A DNA stretch of 64,000 nucleotides from an uncultured Muribaculaceae bacterium (GCA_910583675.1 CAJTYH010000004.1:1-64000); one strand, 5' to 3'; numbered from the stretch's first letter, positions 52,526 to 62,835 are shown. Notes: generated by a model from the sequence alone, not told the origin. Translations and numbers: made by a program.

Positions 52526-54415
52526 TCACGAGCGTTTATCGGGATTCCCCTCATAATAGTTTATAAAGGACAGGTTTACAAGCCTGTTGCCGCCGGGAGT
52601 GGGATAATCACCTGAAAAATACCAATCCCCCGGACATGACGGCACAGCCTTATGAAGACCGTCAATGCTCTGATAGATAATCTCTATGTCAGCATCCGTA
52701 CCTTCCGGTGTCAGCATCTCAACCATCTTGCGTGATATTTCCTCCTGCGTAAAAGGCGCATAGATCCCTTTTACGGCATTCGTCTGCTTTTCTGCAGGAA
52801 GAGCCATCTGATGGCGGCAATTTTCATATACATCCTTTATGACGTTTTCCATGCCACGCTCCTTCAACAGTTCAATGGATGCCCGAAAAGCGATGAATTC
52901 GCTCATTCGCGACATGTCTATGCCGTAATAGTCAGGATAACGCACCTGGGGAGAGGAGCTGACTATGACGATCTTTTTCGGCTTAAGACGGTCAAGCATC
53001 CCGATTATGGACTGTCGCAGAGTGGTACCGCGCACAATTGAATCGTCTATCACCACCAGATAGTCCTTGCCATCCTCCACGCAACCATACGTTACATCGT
53101 ATACGTGCGCGGCCAGGTCGTTGCGTGAATTGCCCTCGGCAATGAAGGTGCGTAATTTTATATCCTTTATGGCCACTTTCTCCACCCGCAATTTGCGGTC
53201 AAGCACCTTGGAAACATTCTCTGGTGTCATATTTCCTTCTGCCTGCATTCTAAGCAGCGCTCCCGCCTTGAGATCGTTAAGGTAACTGTTGAAACCCTCC
53301 ACAAGCCCAATAAAAGCCACCTCTGCCGTATTGGGGATGAACGACAAGACCGTATGATCCAGATCGCCGTCAACGGCACGCACAATATCCGGTACAAGCC
53401 GACGTCCAAGTTCTTTGCGCTCGCGATATATATCGGCATCACTGCCACGGGAAAAATAGATCCTCTCGAACGAGCAACGCCGGTTCAACCCCATGCCCAA
53501 AATGTCTGAGATCTCGACCTTTCCCTGCTTGCTTACCATAAGCGCACTCCCGGGATCCAGTTCATGCACCGACGCACGCGGCACATTGAACACCGTCTGG
53601 ATTACAGGACGCTCGGATGCCACCACCACGACCTCCTCGTCAATATAGTAGAATGCAGGCCTGATGCCGTTGCGATCGCGAAGCACAAACATGTCGCCCG
53701 AGCCGGTTGCCCCACAGATCACAAAACCGCCGTCCCAGTCACCTGCTGCACCTTTGAGCACATTGGTCATGTCAATATTGTCCTCTATCATCAATCCCAA
53801 TGCCGGATCATCCAAAGTATCGCGGAATTTCCGGTAGACCCTATGGTTCTCCTTGTCAAGGGCGTATCCGAGTTGTTCGAGAAGCACCACCGTATCGCTG
53901 TAGATACGCGGATGTTGCCCCTTGGAAACAATGGAACTGAACACCTCGTCCACATTGGTCATATTGAAATTCCCACACATCAGCAGATTGCGCGAACGCC
54001 AGTTGTTGCGCCTAAGGAACGGATGCACATACGAAATGCCACTCTTCCCTGTCGTCGAATAACGGAGATGCCCCATGTATATTTCCCCTACGAAGGGCGA
54101 AAGACGCTCTACCTCCTCAGGGCACAACCCATCCGTGCCATCGTGTTCAAACTGGGGCAATATGTTGGAGAATATCTCGGTAATGGCATTCGCCCCCAGC
54201 GCACGCTCACGAAATACATACTCATGACCCGGTTCCGAATGAAGTTTCACCACTCCTACCCCGGCTCCTTCCTGACCACGGTTGTGCTGCTTCTCCATCA
54301 GGAGATACAGCTTGTTAAGCGCATATGAATATGACCCGTATTTACGACGATAATATTCCAGGGGCTTGCGGAGACGGATCATCGCCACTCCGCATTCATG
54401 CTTGAGTTGTTCCAT
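52526..54415 (-). CDS. Large PurF-like amidophosphoribosyltransferase
   Basis: A 629-residue protein with a class II glutaminase domain, whose Cys8 would be exposed by removing a 7-residue leader (HECGVAMIRL). It includes RGQEGAGVGVVK, MGHLRYSTTG and RDRNGIRPAFYY. A phosphoribosyltransferase domain has the PRPP motif VVIDDSIVRGTTLRQSI near residue 460. It is about 150 residues longer than standard PurF (about 470), with insertions in both domains. Bacteroidetes often keep such a long paralogue beside the normal purF, so its role in purine synthesis is not certain. Next to glnN, fitting glutamine-linked control. Confidence 0.85.
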   Translation of the reverse strand: MEQLKHECGVAMIRLRKPLEYYRRKYGSYSYALNKLYLLMEKQHNRGQEGAGVGVVKLHSEPGHEYVFRERALGANAITEIFSNILPQFEHDGTDGLCPEEVERLSPFVGEIYMGHLRYSTTGKSGISYVHPFLRRNNWRSRNLLMCGNFNMTNVDEVFSSIVSKGQHPRIYSDTVVLLEQLGYALDKENHRVYRKFRDTLDDPALGLMIEDNIDMTNVLKGAAGDWDGGFVICGATGSGDMFVLRDRNGIRPAFYYIDEEVVVVASERPVIQTVFNVPRASVHELDPGSALMVSKQGKVEISDILGMGLNRRCSFERIYFSRGSDADIYRERKELGRRLVPDIVRAVDGDLDHTVLSFIPNTAEVAFIGLVEGFNSYLNDLKAGALLRMQAEGNMTPENVSKVLDRKLRVEKVAIKDIKLRTFIAEGNSRNDLAAHVYDVTYGCVEDGKDYLVVIDDSIVRGTTLRQSIIGMLDRLKPKKIVIVSSSPQVRYPDYYGIDMSRMSEFIAFRASIELLKERGMENVIKDVYENCRHQMALPAEKQTNAVKGIYAPFTQEEISRKMVEMLTPEGTDADIEIIYQSIDGLHKAVPSCPGDWYFSGDYPTPGGNRLVNLSFINYYEGNPDKRS

Positions 54416-54437
54416 TCCGGTTAAGCATTATTGGAAA

Positions 54438-54484
54438 GCAAGACCGGCAGACGATCAACCTTGAGGCTGCGTTGCCGGTCTTGC
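54438..54484 (-). terminator. Terminator after glnN
   Basis: GCAAGACCGGCA (54438-54449) and TGCCGGTCTTGC (54473-54484) pair perfectly over 12 bases with a 23-base loop, just beyond the glnN stop. On the minus strand the stem is followed by TTTCC. Confidence 0.65.
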
Positions 54485-54493
54485 GGATGGTAA

Positions 54494-56683
54494 TTATCTT
54501 ATGAATAGCATTTCGCGGTATTTCGGGAGAGGCCACATCTCATTGTCGACCATAAGCTCCAGCTTGTCTATGTGGTAGCGGATACGTTCCATGGCCGGAA
54601 CCACATTGTCGTGATAGGCGATCGCCTTCTCACGCTCGTTTTCAATCTTGTTGGCACTCTTGCGGGCATTGACCATGCGCTCGGTCTCTTCCTTGATGAC
54701 ACACATGTGCTCAGACAGGCGCTCTATCGTGGAGAGGTCGCGCGCGGTAAGCTCATTGCCCTTTGCAACCGGGAAAAGTGTCTTCAGTTTTACGAGATTG
54801 TCCACAAGCATGGACTGGTAGCGCGTGGCCACCGGGAGGATATGATTAAGCGCAAGGTCTCCCAATACACGGGCTTCAATCTGGATCTTCTTTGTGTATG
54901 TCTCCCATTTGACCTCGTTGCGGGCGTGCAGCTCGAATTCAGTGAACACACCCGTGTCACCGAACATCTTTACCGACTCCGGACGCAGATAGGCATCAAA
55001 GATCTTCGGAACCGAAGTCTCGCAGTCAAGTCCGCGAGCCTCTGCCTCGGCTTTCCACTCATCGCTATAACCGTTGCCGTCGAAATGGATAGGCTTGGAC
55101 TCTATGACCAGTTTCTTCACCTCTTCAAGGATGGCATGGTAAAGCGATTCCTCACGTTCCACTCGGGCATCCACACGAGCCTTGAACTGTTTGAGCTGAT
55201 CGGCAACAGCGGCATTCAGCGCAATCATTGCCGATGCACAGTTCGCCGAGGATCCTACTGCACGGAACTCGAAGCGGTTTCCGGTGAAGGCAAAGGGGGA
55301 GGTGCGATTGCGGTCGGTATTGTCCATCATGATCTCGGGGATCTGAGCCACACCCATGTCTATGCCCTCTTTGCCACCGAGAGTGATAAGTTCATCCTCA
55401 GTACTCGTTTCCAACTTCGACAGTATGTCTGCGATCTGCTTGCCGGTAAATATAGAGATTATGGCCGGGGGCGCTTCATTGGCTCCAAGGCGATGGGCAT
55501 TGGTCGCAGATGAGATAGAGGCCTTGAGCAAGCCGTTATGATGGTATACGGCAGCCATGACATTCGCCACGAACGTGATGAAGCGGAGATTCTCGCGGGG
55601 TGTCTTGCCGGGAGCGAACAGAAGGGTGCCTGTGTCAGTTCCAAGGCTCCAGTTGTTGTGCTTGCCTGATCCGTTGATACCGGCAAAAGGCTTCTCATGA
55701 AGCAGGACGCGGAAATTATGGCGACGTGCCACCTCGTTCATCACCGACATGAGGAGCAGGTTGTGGTCATTGGCCAGATTGGTCTCCTCGAAAATCGGTG
55801 CCAACTCGAACTGATTTGGAGCGACCTCGTTATGACGCGTACGAGCCGGTATGCCAAGGCGGTGGCATTCTATCTCCAGGTCAAGCATGAAAGCCGCCAC
55901 ACGCGACGGAATGGCTCCGAAATAATGATCCTCAAGCTGCTGGTTCTTGGCACTCTCATGCCCCATAAGGGTACGTCCGGTCAGCACCAGGTCAGGACGG
56001 GCGTTGTAGAGAGCCTCATCCACAAGAAAATATTCCTGCTCCCATCCAAGATATGAATTCACATGCTTCACATTCTTGTCGAAGTAACGTGCCACATCGG
56101 CTGCAGCTTCATCGACTGCGTTTAGCGCACGAAGCAACGGTGTCTTGAAGTCCAAGGCTTCCCCGGTATATGAAATGAAGATCGTGGGGATGCACAGAGT
56201 ATTGTTCACTATGAACACCGGGGAGGATATGTCCCACGCGGAGTAGCCGCGAGCCTCGAAGGTGTTGCGTATGCCGCCGTTTGGAAAACTGGAGGCATCA
56301 GGTTCCTGCTGCACGAGTAGCTTTCCGTCGAATTCCTCTACCACTCCCCCTTTTCCATCATGCTCGATGAAGCTGTCATGCTTCTCTGCCGTTCCACCTG
56401 TCAGAGGATGAAACCAGTGGGTATAATGGCGCGCACCATTGTCAATGGCCCATTTCTGCATGCCGGCTGCCACGCTGTCTGCAAGTTCGCGCGAGATGGG
56501 TTGCTTGTTGTCAATAGCGTAGACCAGTTGGTCGTAAGTCTTCTTAGGCAGGTATTCAAACATCTTCTCACGGTTGAACACTGCCTTACCGTAATAACGC
56601 TCCGGACGTTCGGAGGGAATCTCTACATGCACCGGTTTGCGATCCGATGCTTCCTTTACAACCTTAAATCTGAGTAACGACAT
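54494..56683 (-). CDS. glnN: Glutamine synthetase type III
   Basis: A 729-residue type III glutamine synthetase making glutamine from glutamate, ammonia and ATP, the main ammonium-assimilating form in Bacteroidales. Key segments are HYTHWFHPLTGGTAEKHDSF (about 80-100), the active-site block ARTRHNEVAPNQFELAPIFE (about 275-295) and the nucleotide region GINGSGKHNNWSLGTDTG (about 335-352). The C-terminal domain is the long helical part typical for the class. The length is standard. It is a single-gene unit between two hairpins. Confidence 0.97.
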   Translation of the reverse strand: MSLLRFKVVKEASDRKPVHVEIPSERPERYYGKAVFNREKMFEYLPKKTYDQLVYAIDNKQPISRELADSVAAGMQKWAIDNGARHYTHWFHPLTGGTAEKHDSFIEHDGKGGVVEEFDGKLLVQQEPDASSFPNGGIRNTFEARGYSAWDISSPVFIVNNTLCIPTIFISYTGEALDFKTPLLRALNAVDEAAADVARYFDKNVKHVNSYLGWEQEYFLVDEALYNARPDLVLTGRTLMGHESAKNQQLEDHYFGAIPSRVAAFMLDLEIECHRLGIPARTRHNEVAPNQFELAPIFEETNLANDHNLLLMSVMNEVARRHNFRVLLHEKPFAGINGSGKHNNWSLGTDTGTLLFAPGKTPRENLRFITFVANVMAAVYHHNGLLKASISSATNAHRLGANEAPPAIISIFTGKQIADILSKLETSTEDELITLGGKEGIDMGVAQIPEIMMDNTDRNRTSPFAFTGNRFEFRAVGSSANCASAMIALNAAVADQLKQFKARVDARVEREESLYHAILEEVKKLVIESKPIHFDGNGYSDEWKAEAEARGLDCETSVPKIFDAYLRPESVKMFGDTGVFTEFELHARNEVKWETYTKKIQIEARVLGDLALNHILPVATRYQSMLVDNLVKLKTLFPVAKGNELTARDLSTIERLSEHMCVIKEETERMVNARKSANKIENEREKAIAYHDNVVPAMERIRYHIDKLELMVDNEMWPLPKYREMLFIR

Positions 56684-56765
56684 AAAGTTAAATGAATTGA
56701 ATATTGAATAAATGGATGGTTAGCCATCTTTTTCCATAATCACAAGAAGGGAGAGGTCTATAGCG

Positions 56766-56803
56766 ACGGAGGCTCCTGAGGCAGGCGCCCCGGGAGCCTC
56801 CGT
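56766..56803 (-). terminator. Hairpin after dapL
   Basis: ACGGAGGCTCC (56766-56776) and GGAGCCTCCGT (56793-56803) pair perfectly over 11 bases with a 16-base loop, directly after the dapL stop. No T-run follows on the minus strand. Confidence 0.55.
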
Positions 56804-56810
56804 TAGAGGA

Positions 56811-58043
56811 TCAGGTGAAATCCGCGGCGGTGATGCGTTTGACCGCTTCCAATGTGTTCTCGTAAGTGTTGAAAGCCGTAAGCCGGAGATAACCTTCACC
56901 GGCGGGGCCGAAGCCACTGCCTGGCGTACCAGCCACGTTGCATCGCTCAAGAAGCATGTCAAAGAAGCGCCACGAATCCATGTCGCCGGGAGTCTTTATC
57001 CACACATACGGGGCGTTCTTCCCGCCGAACACCTCAAGCCCGGCAGCCATAAGCCCTTCACGCATCACGGCGGCATTGCGCAGATAATAATCTATCGTCT
57101 CACGGGTCTGAGCCTTCCCTTCCGGGGTATATATGGCTGCGGCGGCACGCTGAGATACATAGCTCGCACCGTTGAACTTCGTGCACTGGCGACGATTCCA
57201 AAGATGATTCATCGAAACCTCCTTGCCGTCGGACGCATGCCCCTTCAGTTCCTTGGGCACTACGGTATATGCACAACGCACACCGGTGAATCCGGCCGTC
57301 TTGGAAAAGCTGCGGAACTCTATGGCCACCTCGCGGGCGCCCGGTATCTCATATATGCTGTGGGGCACATCCTCATCGCGGATGAATGCCTCGTAAGCCG
57401 AGTCGTAAAGTATCAGAGAACCATGCTCGCGTGCATAATCAACCCATACCTTCAACTGAGCGCGTGTCAACGTCGTGCCGGTCGGATTGTTCGGATAACA
57501 CAGATATATCACATCGGCGACTTCCGACGGAAGAGCGGGCACGAAACCGTTTTCTGCCGTCACCGGAAGATACAGTATGCGGCTCCAGCTGCCGTCTATC
57601 ATTTCACCGGCGCGGCCTCCCATCACATTCGTATCCACATATACAGGATAAACCGGATCGGTGACTGCCACACGGTTGGCCTTTGCAAGTATATCGCCGA
57701 TGTTTCCGGTATCGCTCTTGGCACCGTCGCTCACGAAAATCTCGTCCGGAGCTATCTCTACGCCACGGGCGCGATAGTCATTCTCGGCAATGGCGTCACG
57801 CAGGAAAGCATATCCCTGCTCGGGGCCGTAACCATGGAACGAAGCGGAATTCGCCTCATCGTCCACGGCAGCATGCATTGCCTTTATCGCCGCATCGCAG
57901 ATAGGGCGTGTCACATCACCTATGCCCATGCGTATGATCTGCGCATCGGGATGCGATTCCTTGAAAGCATTGATACGCCGTGCCACCTCGGAAAAAAGAT
58001 AGCTGTCGGCAAGCCTGCAAAAGTTGTCGTTTATATGAAACAT
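56811..58043 (-). CDS. dapL: LL-diaminopimelate aminotransferase
   Basis: A 410-residue PLP enzyme that makes LL-diaminopimelate from tetrahydrodipicolinate in one step, bypassing the succinyl or acetyl branch. It has [13 protein letters not shown] (about 38-50), [31 protein letters not shown] and the PLP lysine in [15 protein letters not shown] (about 250). Its length matches plant and chlamydial-type DapL. I chose ATG 58043 ([11 protein letters not shown]) since the longer reading adds non-family residues. dapF, the next step, lies just upstream in the same direction. Confidence 0.96.
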   Translation of the reverse strand: MFHINDNFCRLADSYLFSEVARRINAFKESHPDAQIIRMGIGDVTRPICDAAIKAMHAAVDDEANSASFHGYGPEQGYAFLRDAIAENDYRARGVEIAPDEIFVSDGAKSDTGNIGDILAKANRVAVTDPVYPVYVDTNVMGGRAGEMIDGSWSRILYLPVTAENGFVPALPSEVADVIYLCYPNNPTGTTLTRAQLKVWVDYAREHGSLILYDSAYEAFIRDEDVPHSIYEIPGAREVAIEFRSFSKTAGFTGVRCAYTVVPKELKGHASDGKEVSMNHLWNRRQCTKFNGASYVSQRAAAAIYTPEGKAQTRETIDYYLRNAAVMREGLMAAGLEVFGGKNAPYVWIKTPGDMDSWRFFDMLLERCNVAGTPGSGFGPAGEGYLRLTAFNTYENTLEAVKRITAADFT

Positions 58044-58127
58044 AGTCTCAAAAAATAGTCCTGAAAAGAATTCCCTCTTATTGCCACCGCCACTGATCAG
58101 TGGCCACATATGACGACAATCCTGACA

Positions 58128-59015
58128 TCATTGTCGGAACTGCAAGGCCACCTCCCCCTCAAAAACGGTAGTAGCCCCTCCGGTCATGAATACATGTCCA
58201 CTCTCACCATCCCATCTTATCAAGAGGTCGCCTCCAAGCAGACGCACTGTAACCTCCCGTTGGGAAGTACGCCCTGTGAGCATCGCAGCCACCGCCGTGG
58301 CACAGGCACCGGTGCCACATGCCATCGTCTCCCCGCTGCCACGTTCCCATACGCGCATCTCTATGACATTGTCGCCGATCATACGAGCAAATTCAATGTT
58401 TGCACGGTCTGGCCATATGGGATGCACCTCAAGCTCGCGCCCGATGCCGTGAACAAGCTCATCGGTTATCTCGTCAACGAAAATCACTCCATGCGGATTG
58501 CCCATGGAAACTGCGGTGAGCACGAAATCATTTCCTCCCGAAGATAGTGCGACATGACTTGCATCGCATCCGTCAGTGACTACCACGGGTATATTGTCTG
58601 GTTCAAAAACGGGAGAACCCATGTCTACCGTCACACTGTCTACCAGACCGTCAGTTCCTGTATGAAGCGTCAAATATTTAACGCCCGAAGCGGTTTCGAG
58701 CGTTATTTCCTTCTTATCGGTGAAATGGTTGTCAAAAACATACTTGCCGATGCAGCGAGTGGCATTTCCACACATGCGGCCTTCGGAACCGTCGGCATTG
58801 AACATCCGCATCCTGAAATCGGCCTCATCGGAAGGTAAGATCAGTATGATGCCGTCGGCACCGACACCGAAGTGCCTGTGGCTAAGGCGCTCCGAGATTT
58901 TCCCCATAAGGGAAATGTCTTCAAGAACCGAACTGTCGTCGCCTCCAAACGTCCCATCCAGACAATTGATATAGATGTAGTCGTTTCCGGCGCCGTGCAT
59001 CTTAGTGAATTTCAT
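58128..59015 (-). CDS. dapF: Diaminopimelate epimerase
   Basis: A 295-residue cofactor-free epimerase converting LL- to meso-diaminopimelate for lysine and peptidoglycan. It starts MKFTKMHGAGNDYIYIN, has the first catalytic Cys in GRMCGNATRC (about 90) and the second in GETMACGTGACAT (about 235), and includes VDMGSPVFEP. I chose ATG 59015, since the longer reading would run through its own promoter element. It is 84 bases before dapL, so the two form a diaminopimelate unit. Confidence 0.96.
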   Translation of the reverse strand: MKFTKMHGAGNDYIYINCLDGTFGGDDSSVLEDISLMGKISERLSHRHFGVGADGIILILPSDEADFRMRMFNADGSEGRMCGNATRCIGKYVFDNHFTDKKEITLETASGVKYLTLHTGTDGLVDSVTVDMGSPVFEPDNIPVVVTDGCDASHVALSSGGNDFVLTAVSMGNPHGVIFVDEITDELVHGIGRELEVHPIWPDRANIEFARMIGDNVIEMRVWERGSGETMACGTGACATAVAAMLTGRTSQREVTVRLLGGDLLIRWDGESGHVFMTGGATTVFEGEVALQFRQ

Positions 59016-59044
59016 AACTGAAATATCTCTGATTTTTGACGCCG

Positions 59045-59052
59045 CAAAGGTA
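59045..59052 (-). promoter_or_regulatory. -7 element of the dapF-dapL promoter
   Basis: Minus-strand TACCTTTG, exact to TAnnTTTG, 30 bases before the dapF start. No TTTG at the usual -33 distance. Confidence 0.5.
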
Positions 59053-59155
59053 AGAAATTTTCCCTGAATAAATAGTTCCCGACATGAAAATTTTTTATGG
59101 CAGAAATGAACTAATATGACTTGTGAACCATTACCGGAAGCATGGGTCAATCGTG

Positions 59156-59845
59156 TCAACGCTTCGTATTATAGTAATCCTCCACCGCCTCAAGCATGAC
59201 AGCGTAATCCTTTTCTACAGCTTTTTTGCGTTTCTTGTCAGCTTTGAACCATGCTTCTATGTGATTTACAAGCTCTGGACGGGTTTTCCCAAGTTCCTTC
59301 TTCATATAATTTAGATTGAAACCGCCACTCATGTTAAAGAAATATCGATGGGCGATTGTGTCGTTCTCCACCTGTAGGCATGTCCAAGTCGTTACTACCC
59401 ATTCATTGCGTGTTACTCTCGTCACATTTACCCTGACATTCGGTACGACAATCCGGGCATGCGCTGAGCGTTTGCCGTCGGCTGCTATCCAACGTTCTGT
59501 AGCGCCTTTTTTACCAAACAGCTTGATAGCAGGAAATTGATAAACCCGCCATACTTTCAGAAGACTGTCGGCGCGTAGAGGAAAAATGATCAAGTCCAAA
59601 TCCTCGGATTTTATCTTGACCTCGGCGTTGTCGTTATCCATGAATGTAAATTCCTTATTGTACGCGCCTCCATGGTTCGCAGTCCAATATTTCTTCATCA
59701 CACCGTTCAAAACCGTGCCATCATTGAGAGTAACCTGAACGGTATTAAAGGCTTTTTCCTCCTCCTTGGACAATTTCTTAGCTGAAATGCAGAATGCCAT
59801 CAGTCCGAAGACAAAAACGACAAGGAATATGATCGGCTTTTTCAT
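59156..59845 (-). CDS. Unknown exported or membrane-anchored protein
   Basis: An unrecognised 229-residue protein. Residues 1-22 are a signal peptide or anchor (PIIFLVVFVFGLMAFCISA). The mature part begins helical and charged. Then TVQVTLNDGTVLNGVMKKYW and EVKIKSEDLDLIIFPLRA form a beta-rich segment that recalls small barrel folds. The last 60 residues are Lys-rich helices. A function cannot be assigned. It stands alone, divergent from porQ. Confidence 0.78.
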   Translation of the reverse strand: MKKPIIFLVVFVFGLMAFCISAKKLSKEEEKAFNTVQVTLNDGTVLNGVMKKYWTANHGGAYNKEFTFMDNDNAEVKIKSEDLDLIIFPLRADSLLKVWRVYQFPAIKLFGKKGATERWIAADGKRSAHARIVVPNVRVNVTRVTRNEWVVTTWTCLQVENDTIAHRYFFNMSGGFNLNYMKKELGKTRPELVNHIEAWFKADKKRKKAVEKDYAVMLEAVEDYYNTKR

Positions 59846-60091
59846 GGAAAATGATTTAAGTTAGTGTCATTCGCGAATTTACACAAATATCTTGAAACAA
59901 ACAATTTTTCTGTATCGTATTATTTATTCAATGCGGATATCACCGATCATTGCGCCATCTCATTGCTTAAAGCAAAAAATCATATTGGCAAGGTAATAGA
60001 AACATTGTTTTCACGTTTATTAATCAAGGATTATCATAACGCAGGGAAGCCAAAAGCACTTTCTTGTGTTCATCAACATACCTACTTATAG

Positions 60092-61159
60092 ATGACATTT
60101 CATATACATAATGCATATGGACGGCTTGTTTGTGAACGGCTTGCTGCGTTCGCGACAATGTGCGTCCTCGTTGCGGGATGCCATATGTTCCAACTCAAGG
60201 CACAAGACGGATCAAATGCGTACAACTACCTTAATATCACCTCTTCATCACGTATCTACGGCCTTGGAGGCATAAACATCACCGCAATTGAAGACGAACT
60301 TAGCGTTACCGACCAGAACCCCGCTCTGCTTGGCCCGGAGATGGACAACCAGATACTCATAGACTACATGCGTTATCTGGGAGAATCCAACTTTGCCGGT
60401 GTGCGCTATGCCCGTGCGGCCGGCGAACGTGCCGCATGGAGCGCCGGCATAAGATATTTCGGCTACGGGAAAATGAATTCCACCGACGAGATGGGAAATG
60501 TAAACGGCTCCTTCTCGCCTTCCGACATCAATTTCAACGGTTCGTTCTCATACGACATCACAGACCGTCTGCGCGGTGGCATCACCTTGAAAATGCTATA
60601 TAGCAGCTATGAGGCATACTCCGCATTTGCCATAGGCACAGACCTCGGCATAAACTACTACGATCCGGACAACGACGTTTCGCTCTCGGCTGTCATAGCC
60701 AATCTCGGAGGCCAGATCAAGCGATTCAACCAATCGTATGACCGACTGCCGATAGACCTGCGTCTCGGTATTGCCAAGATGTTCTCCGGGTTGCCTATAC
60801 GTTTCTCCATCACAGCCTGGAACCTTACAAAATGGCATCTTCCATTTTACGAGACCGGCGACGGCACATCCGACGAACCATTCGTGAAAAAAGACAAATT
60901 CATGTCGAATATTTTTCGGCACCTTGTATTCGGAGTGGATTTCATACCCAATGACCGCTTCTACATAGCGCTCGGCTACAACTACAAGACACGCACAGAC
61001 ATGAGCACATATGCCCGTAGTTTCGTCTCCGGCTTCTCACTCGCTGCCGGAATGAACCTGCGACGCTTCAATGTCGGAGTCGCCCTTGCTCAACCGCATT
61101 CCGGTGCCACGACCCTGATGCTGAACCTCAACTTGAACCTCAACGACATTCTATATTGA
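60092..61159 (+). CDS. porQ: Type IX secretion system protein PorQ
   Basis: A 355-residue outer-membrane beta-barrel of the PorV/PorQ (FadL-like) type, an accessory part of the type IX secretion system. The signal peptide covers about 1-38. The mature start carries YLNITSSSRIYGLGGINI and SVTDQNPALLGPEMDNQ, the PorQ/PorV signature. Alternating barrel strands end in the aromatic terminus LNLNLNDILY. It is followed by cmk and ispH, a neighbourhood common in Bacteroidetes. No T9SS sorting domain was seen on any protein in the window. Confidence 0.88.
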   Translation: MTFHIHNAYGRLVCERLAAFATMCVLVAGCHMFQLKAQDGSNAYNYLNITSSSRIYGLGGINITAIEDELSVTDQNPALLGPEMDNQILIDYMRYLGESNFAGVRYARAAGERAAWSAGIRYFGYGKMNSTDEMGNVNGSFSPSDINFNGSFSYDITDRLRGGITLKMLYSSYEAYSAFAIGTDLGINYYDPDNDVSLSAVIANLGGQIKRFNQSYDRLPIDLRLGIAKMFSGLPIRFSITAWNLTKWHLPFYETGDGTSDEPFVKKDKFMSNIFRHLVFGVDFIPNDRFYIALGYNYKTRTDMSTYARSFVSGFSLAAGMNLRRFNVGVALAQPHSGATTLMLNLNLNLNDILY

Positions 61160-61185
61160 AAAAAGAACGGGGGAAGGGAAAAACA

Positions 61186-61887
61186 ATGGATAAAAACGAC
61201 AAGAAAATAATCATCGCCATCGACGGATATTCCTCGTCGGGCAAAAGTACAATGGCAAAATCACTTGCCAAGGCCATAGGATACAAGTATGTGGATACCG
61301 GTGCAATGTATCGTGCCGTCACCCTCTATGCCATGCGCCACGGCATGATCGGCAAAGACCATGTCGCAAATGCCCAAGCCATAGAGGCGGCACTTCCGGA
61401 TATAAACATCACCTTCATGCTGATGCCGGACGGCACCCAGCACACCATGCTCAACGGAGAGGATGTGGAGACGCTCATACGCCGGATGGACGTATCAGAC
61501 AACGTGTCGCCCGTGTCCGCCATACCCGCCGTGCGCCGCAATCTGGTGAGCAAGCAACAGGCATTCGGAACCGAACGCGGCATTGTGATGGACGGCCGCG
61601 ACATCGGCACGACCGTATTCCCCGACGCCGAACTCAAGATTTTCGTAAACGCCCCGGCTGCCACCCGTGCCATGCGTCGCGTAAAGGAACTTCAGGAGAA
61701 AGGCATCCCGGCATCCTACGACGAAGTGCTTGCCAACGTGGAAAGCCGCGACCATCAGGACGAGACAAGAGCAGAAAGCCCGTTGCGCCGTGCCGAGGAT
61801 GCCGTGGATCTTGACAATTCCGACCTCACTCTGGAGGAACAGGATGCCATCCTCGTCAGGCTTTACAAGGAGCGTATATCCCGTTGA
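61186..61887 (+). CDS. cmk: Cytidylate kinase
   Basis: A 233-residue CMP/dCMP kinase. P-loop AIDGYSSSGKSTMAKSL (about 11-27), KYVDTGAMYRAVTLYA with the substrate Asp-Thr-Gly, and the lid region RDIGTTVFPDAELKIFVNA. The sequence RDHQDETRAESPLRRAEDAVDLD is the usual C-terminal motif. I chose ATG 61186, preceded by GGGGGAAGGG, over an in-frame TTG at 61156 that overlaps porQ. Next gene starts 69 bases later. Confidence 0.95.
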   Translation: MDKNDKKIIIAIDGYSSSGKSTMAKSLAKAIGYKYVDTGAMYRAVTLYAMRHGMIGKDHVANAQAIEAALPDINITFMLMPDGTQHTMLNGEDVETLIRRMDVSDNVSPVSAIPAVRRNLVSKQQAFGTERGIVMDGRDIGTTVFPDAELKIFVNAPAATRAMRRVKELQEKGIPASYDEVLANVESRDHQDETRAESPLRRAEDAVDLDNSDLTLEEQDAILVRLYKERISR

Positions 61888-61956
61888 TGCCATACCACAG
61901 TTCCCTATCTCCTACTGCACAATCTCAACTTTCCATCATAATCACAGACACCTCAT

Positions 61957-62835
61957 ATGCGAGTTGAAATAGACAAGGATTCAGGCTTCTGCTTCGGTGT
62001 TGTCACAGCCATAACCAAGGCGGAAGAAGAACTTGAAAAGTCGGGTACACTCTTTTGCCTGGGCGACATAGTGCACAACAGCGACGAGGTGCAACGCCTC
62101 GCCCAAAAGGGACTGACCGTAATAACCCATTCCGATCTGAAAAACCTGCACAACGTGAAAGTGCTGCTGCGTGCCCATGGCGAACCTCCATCCACATATG
62201 ATACGGCACGCAAGAACGGAGTTGAAATAATAGATGCCACCTGTCCGGTGGTACTACGTCTGCAGCAACGGATCAAGAAGAGTTTCAGTGCCGACGAGAC
62301 CGAACGGCCACAGATCGTGATCTACGGTAAGAAAGGCCATGCGGAGGTAAACGGACTGGTAGGACAGACCTGCGGAGAAGCCATAGTGGTGGAAAGCATT
62401 GACGAGCTTGACAAGATAGACTTCACGCGGCCTATAGCTCTATATTCCCAGACGACCAAATCACTTGACGGTTTCCGTCAAGTGATAGAGCGCATAAAGG
62501 AGCGCATGACACCGGGAGTGAAATTCGAGAGCTTCGACACCATCTGTCGCCAAGTTGCGAACAGGGTGGATAAAATACGTCGGTTCGCAAGCAGCCACAA
62601 TGTAGTACTGTTCGTAGCCGGCAAGAAAAGCAGCAACGGAAAAGTGCTGTATGCAAACTGCCTTGAGGAGAATCCAAGGACATATCTGATAAGCAATGCA
62701 TCCGAGATCGATCCTGCCTGGCTTTCAGGCGCAGAAACCGTAGGCATCTGCGGTGCCACCTCCACCCCACGCTGGCTTATGGAGGAGGTGCGGGACAGGA
62801 TAGAGGACATGCACATTGAAAATACCCCAGATTGA
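61957..62835 (+). CDS. ispH: 4-hydroxy-3-methylbut-2-enyl diphosphate reductase
   Basis: A 292-residue [4Fe-4S] enzyme for the last step of the MEP isoprenoid pathway, giving IPP and DMAPP. The three cluster cysteines are visible in SGFCFGVVTA (Cys about 12), DATCPVV (about 95) and GICGATSTP (about 265). The motif LRAHGEPPSTYDTA is typical. Its 3' end overlaps the longer reading of the next gene but clears its chosen start by 7 bases. Confidence 0.96.
   Translation: MRVEIDKDSGFCFGVVTAITKAEEELEKSGTLFCLGDIVHNSDEVQRLAQKGLTVITHSDLKNLHNVKVLLRAHGEPPSTYDTARKNGVEIIDATCPVVLRLQQRIKKSFSADETERPQIVIYGKKGHAEVNGLVGQTCGEAIVVESIDELDKIDFTRPIALYSQTTKSLDGFRQVIERIKERMTPGVKFESFDTICRQVANRVDKIRRFASSHNVVLFVAGKKSSNGKVLYANCLEENPRTYLISNASEIDPAWLSGAETVGICGATSTPRWLMEEVRDRIEDMHIENTPD

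Noticed and set aside
59864..60091. 75-codon reading frame before porQ
   Set aside because: Starts at a GTG, has no family pattern or ribosome site, and fills an AT-rich gap between divergent genes.
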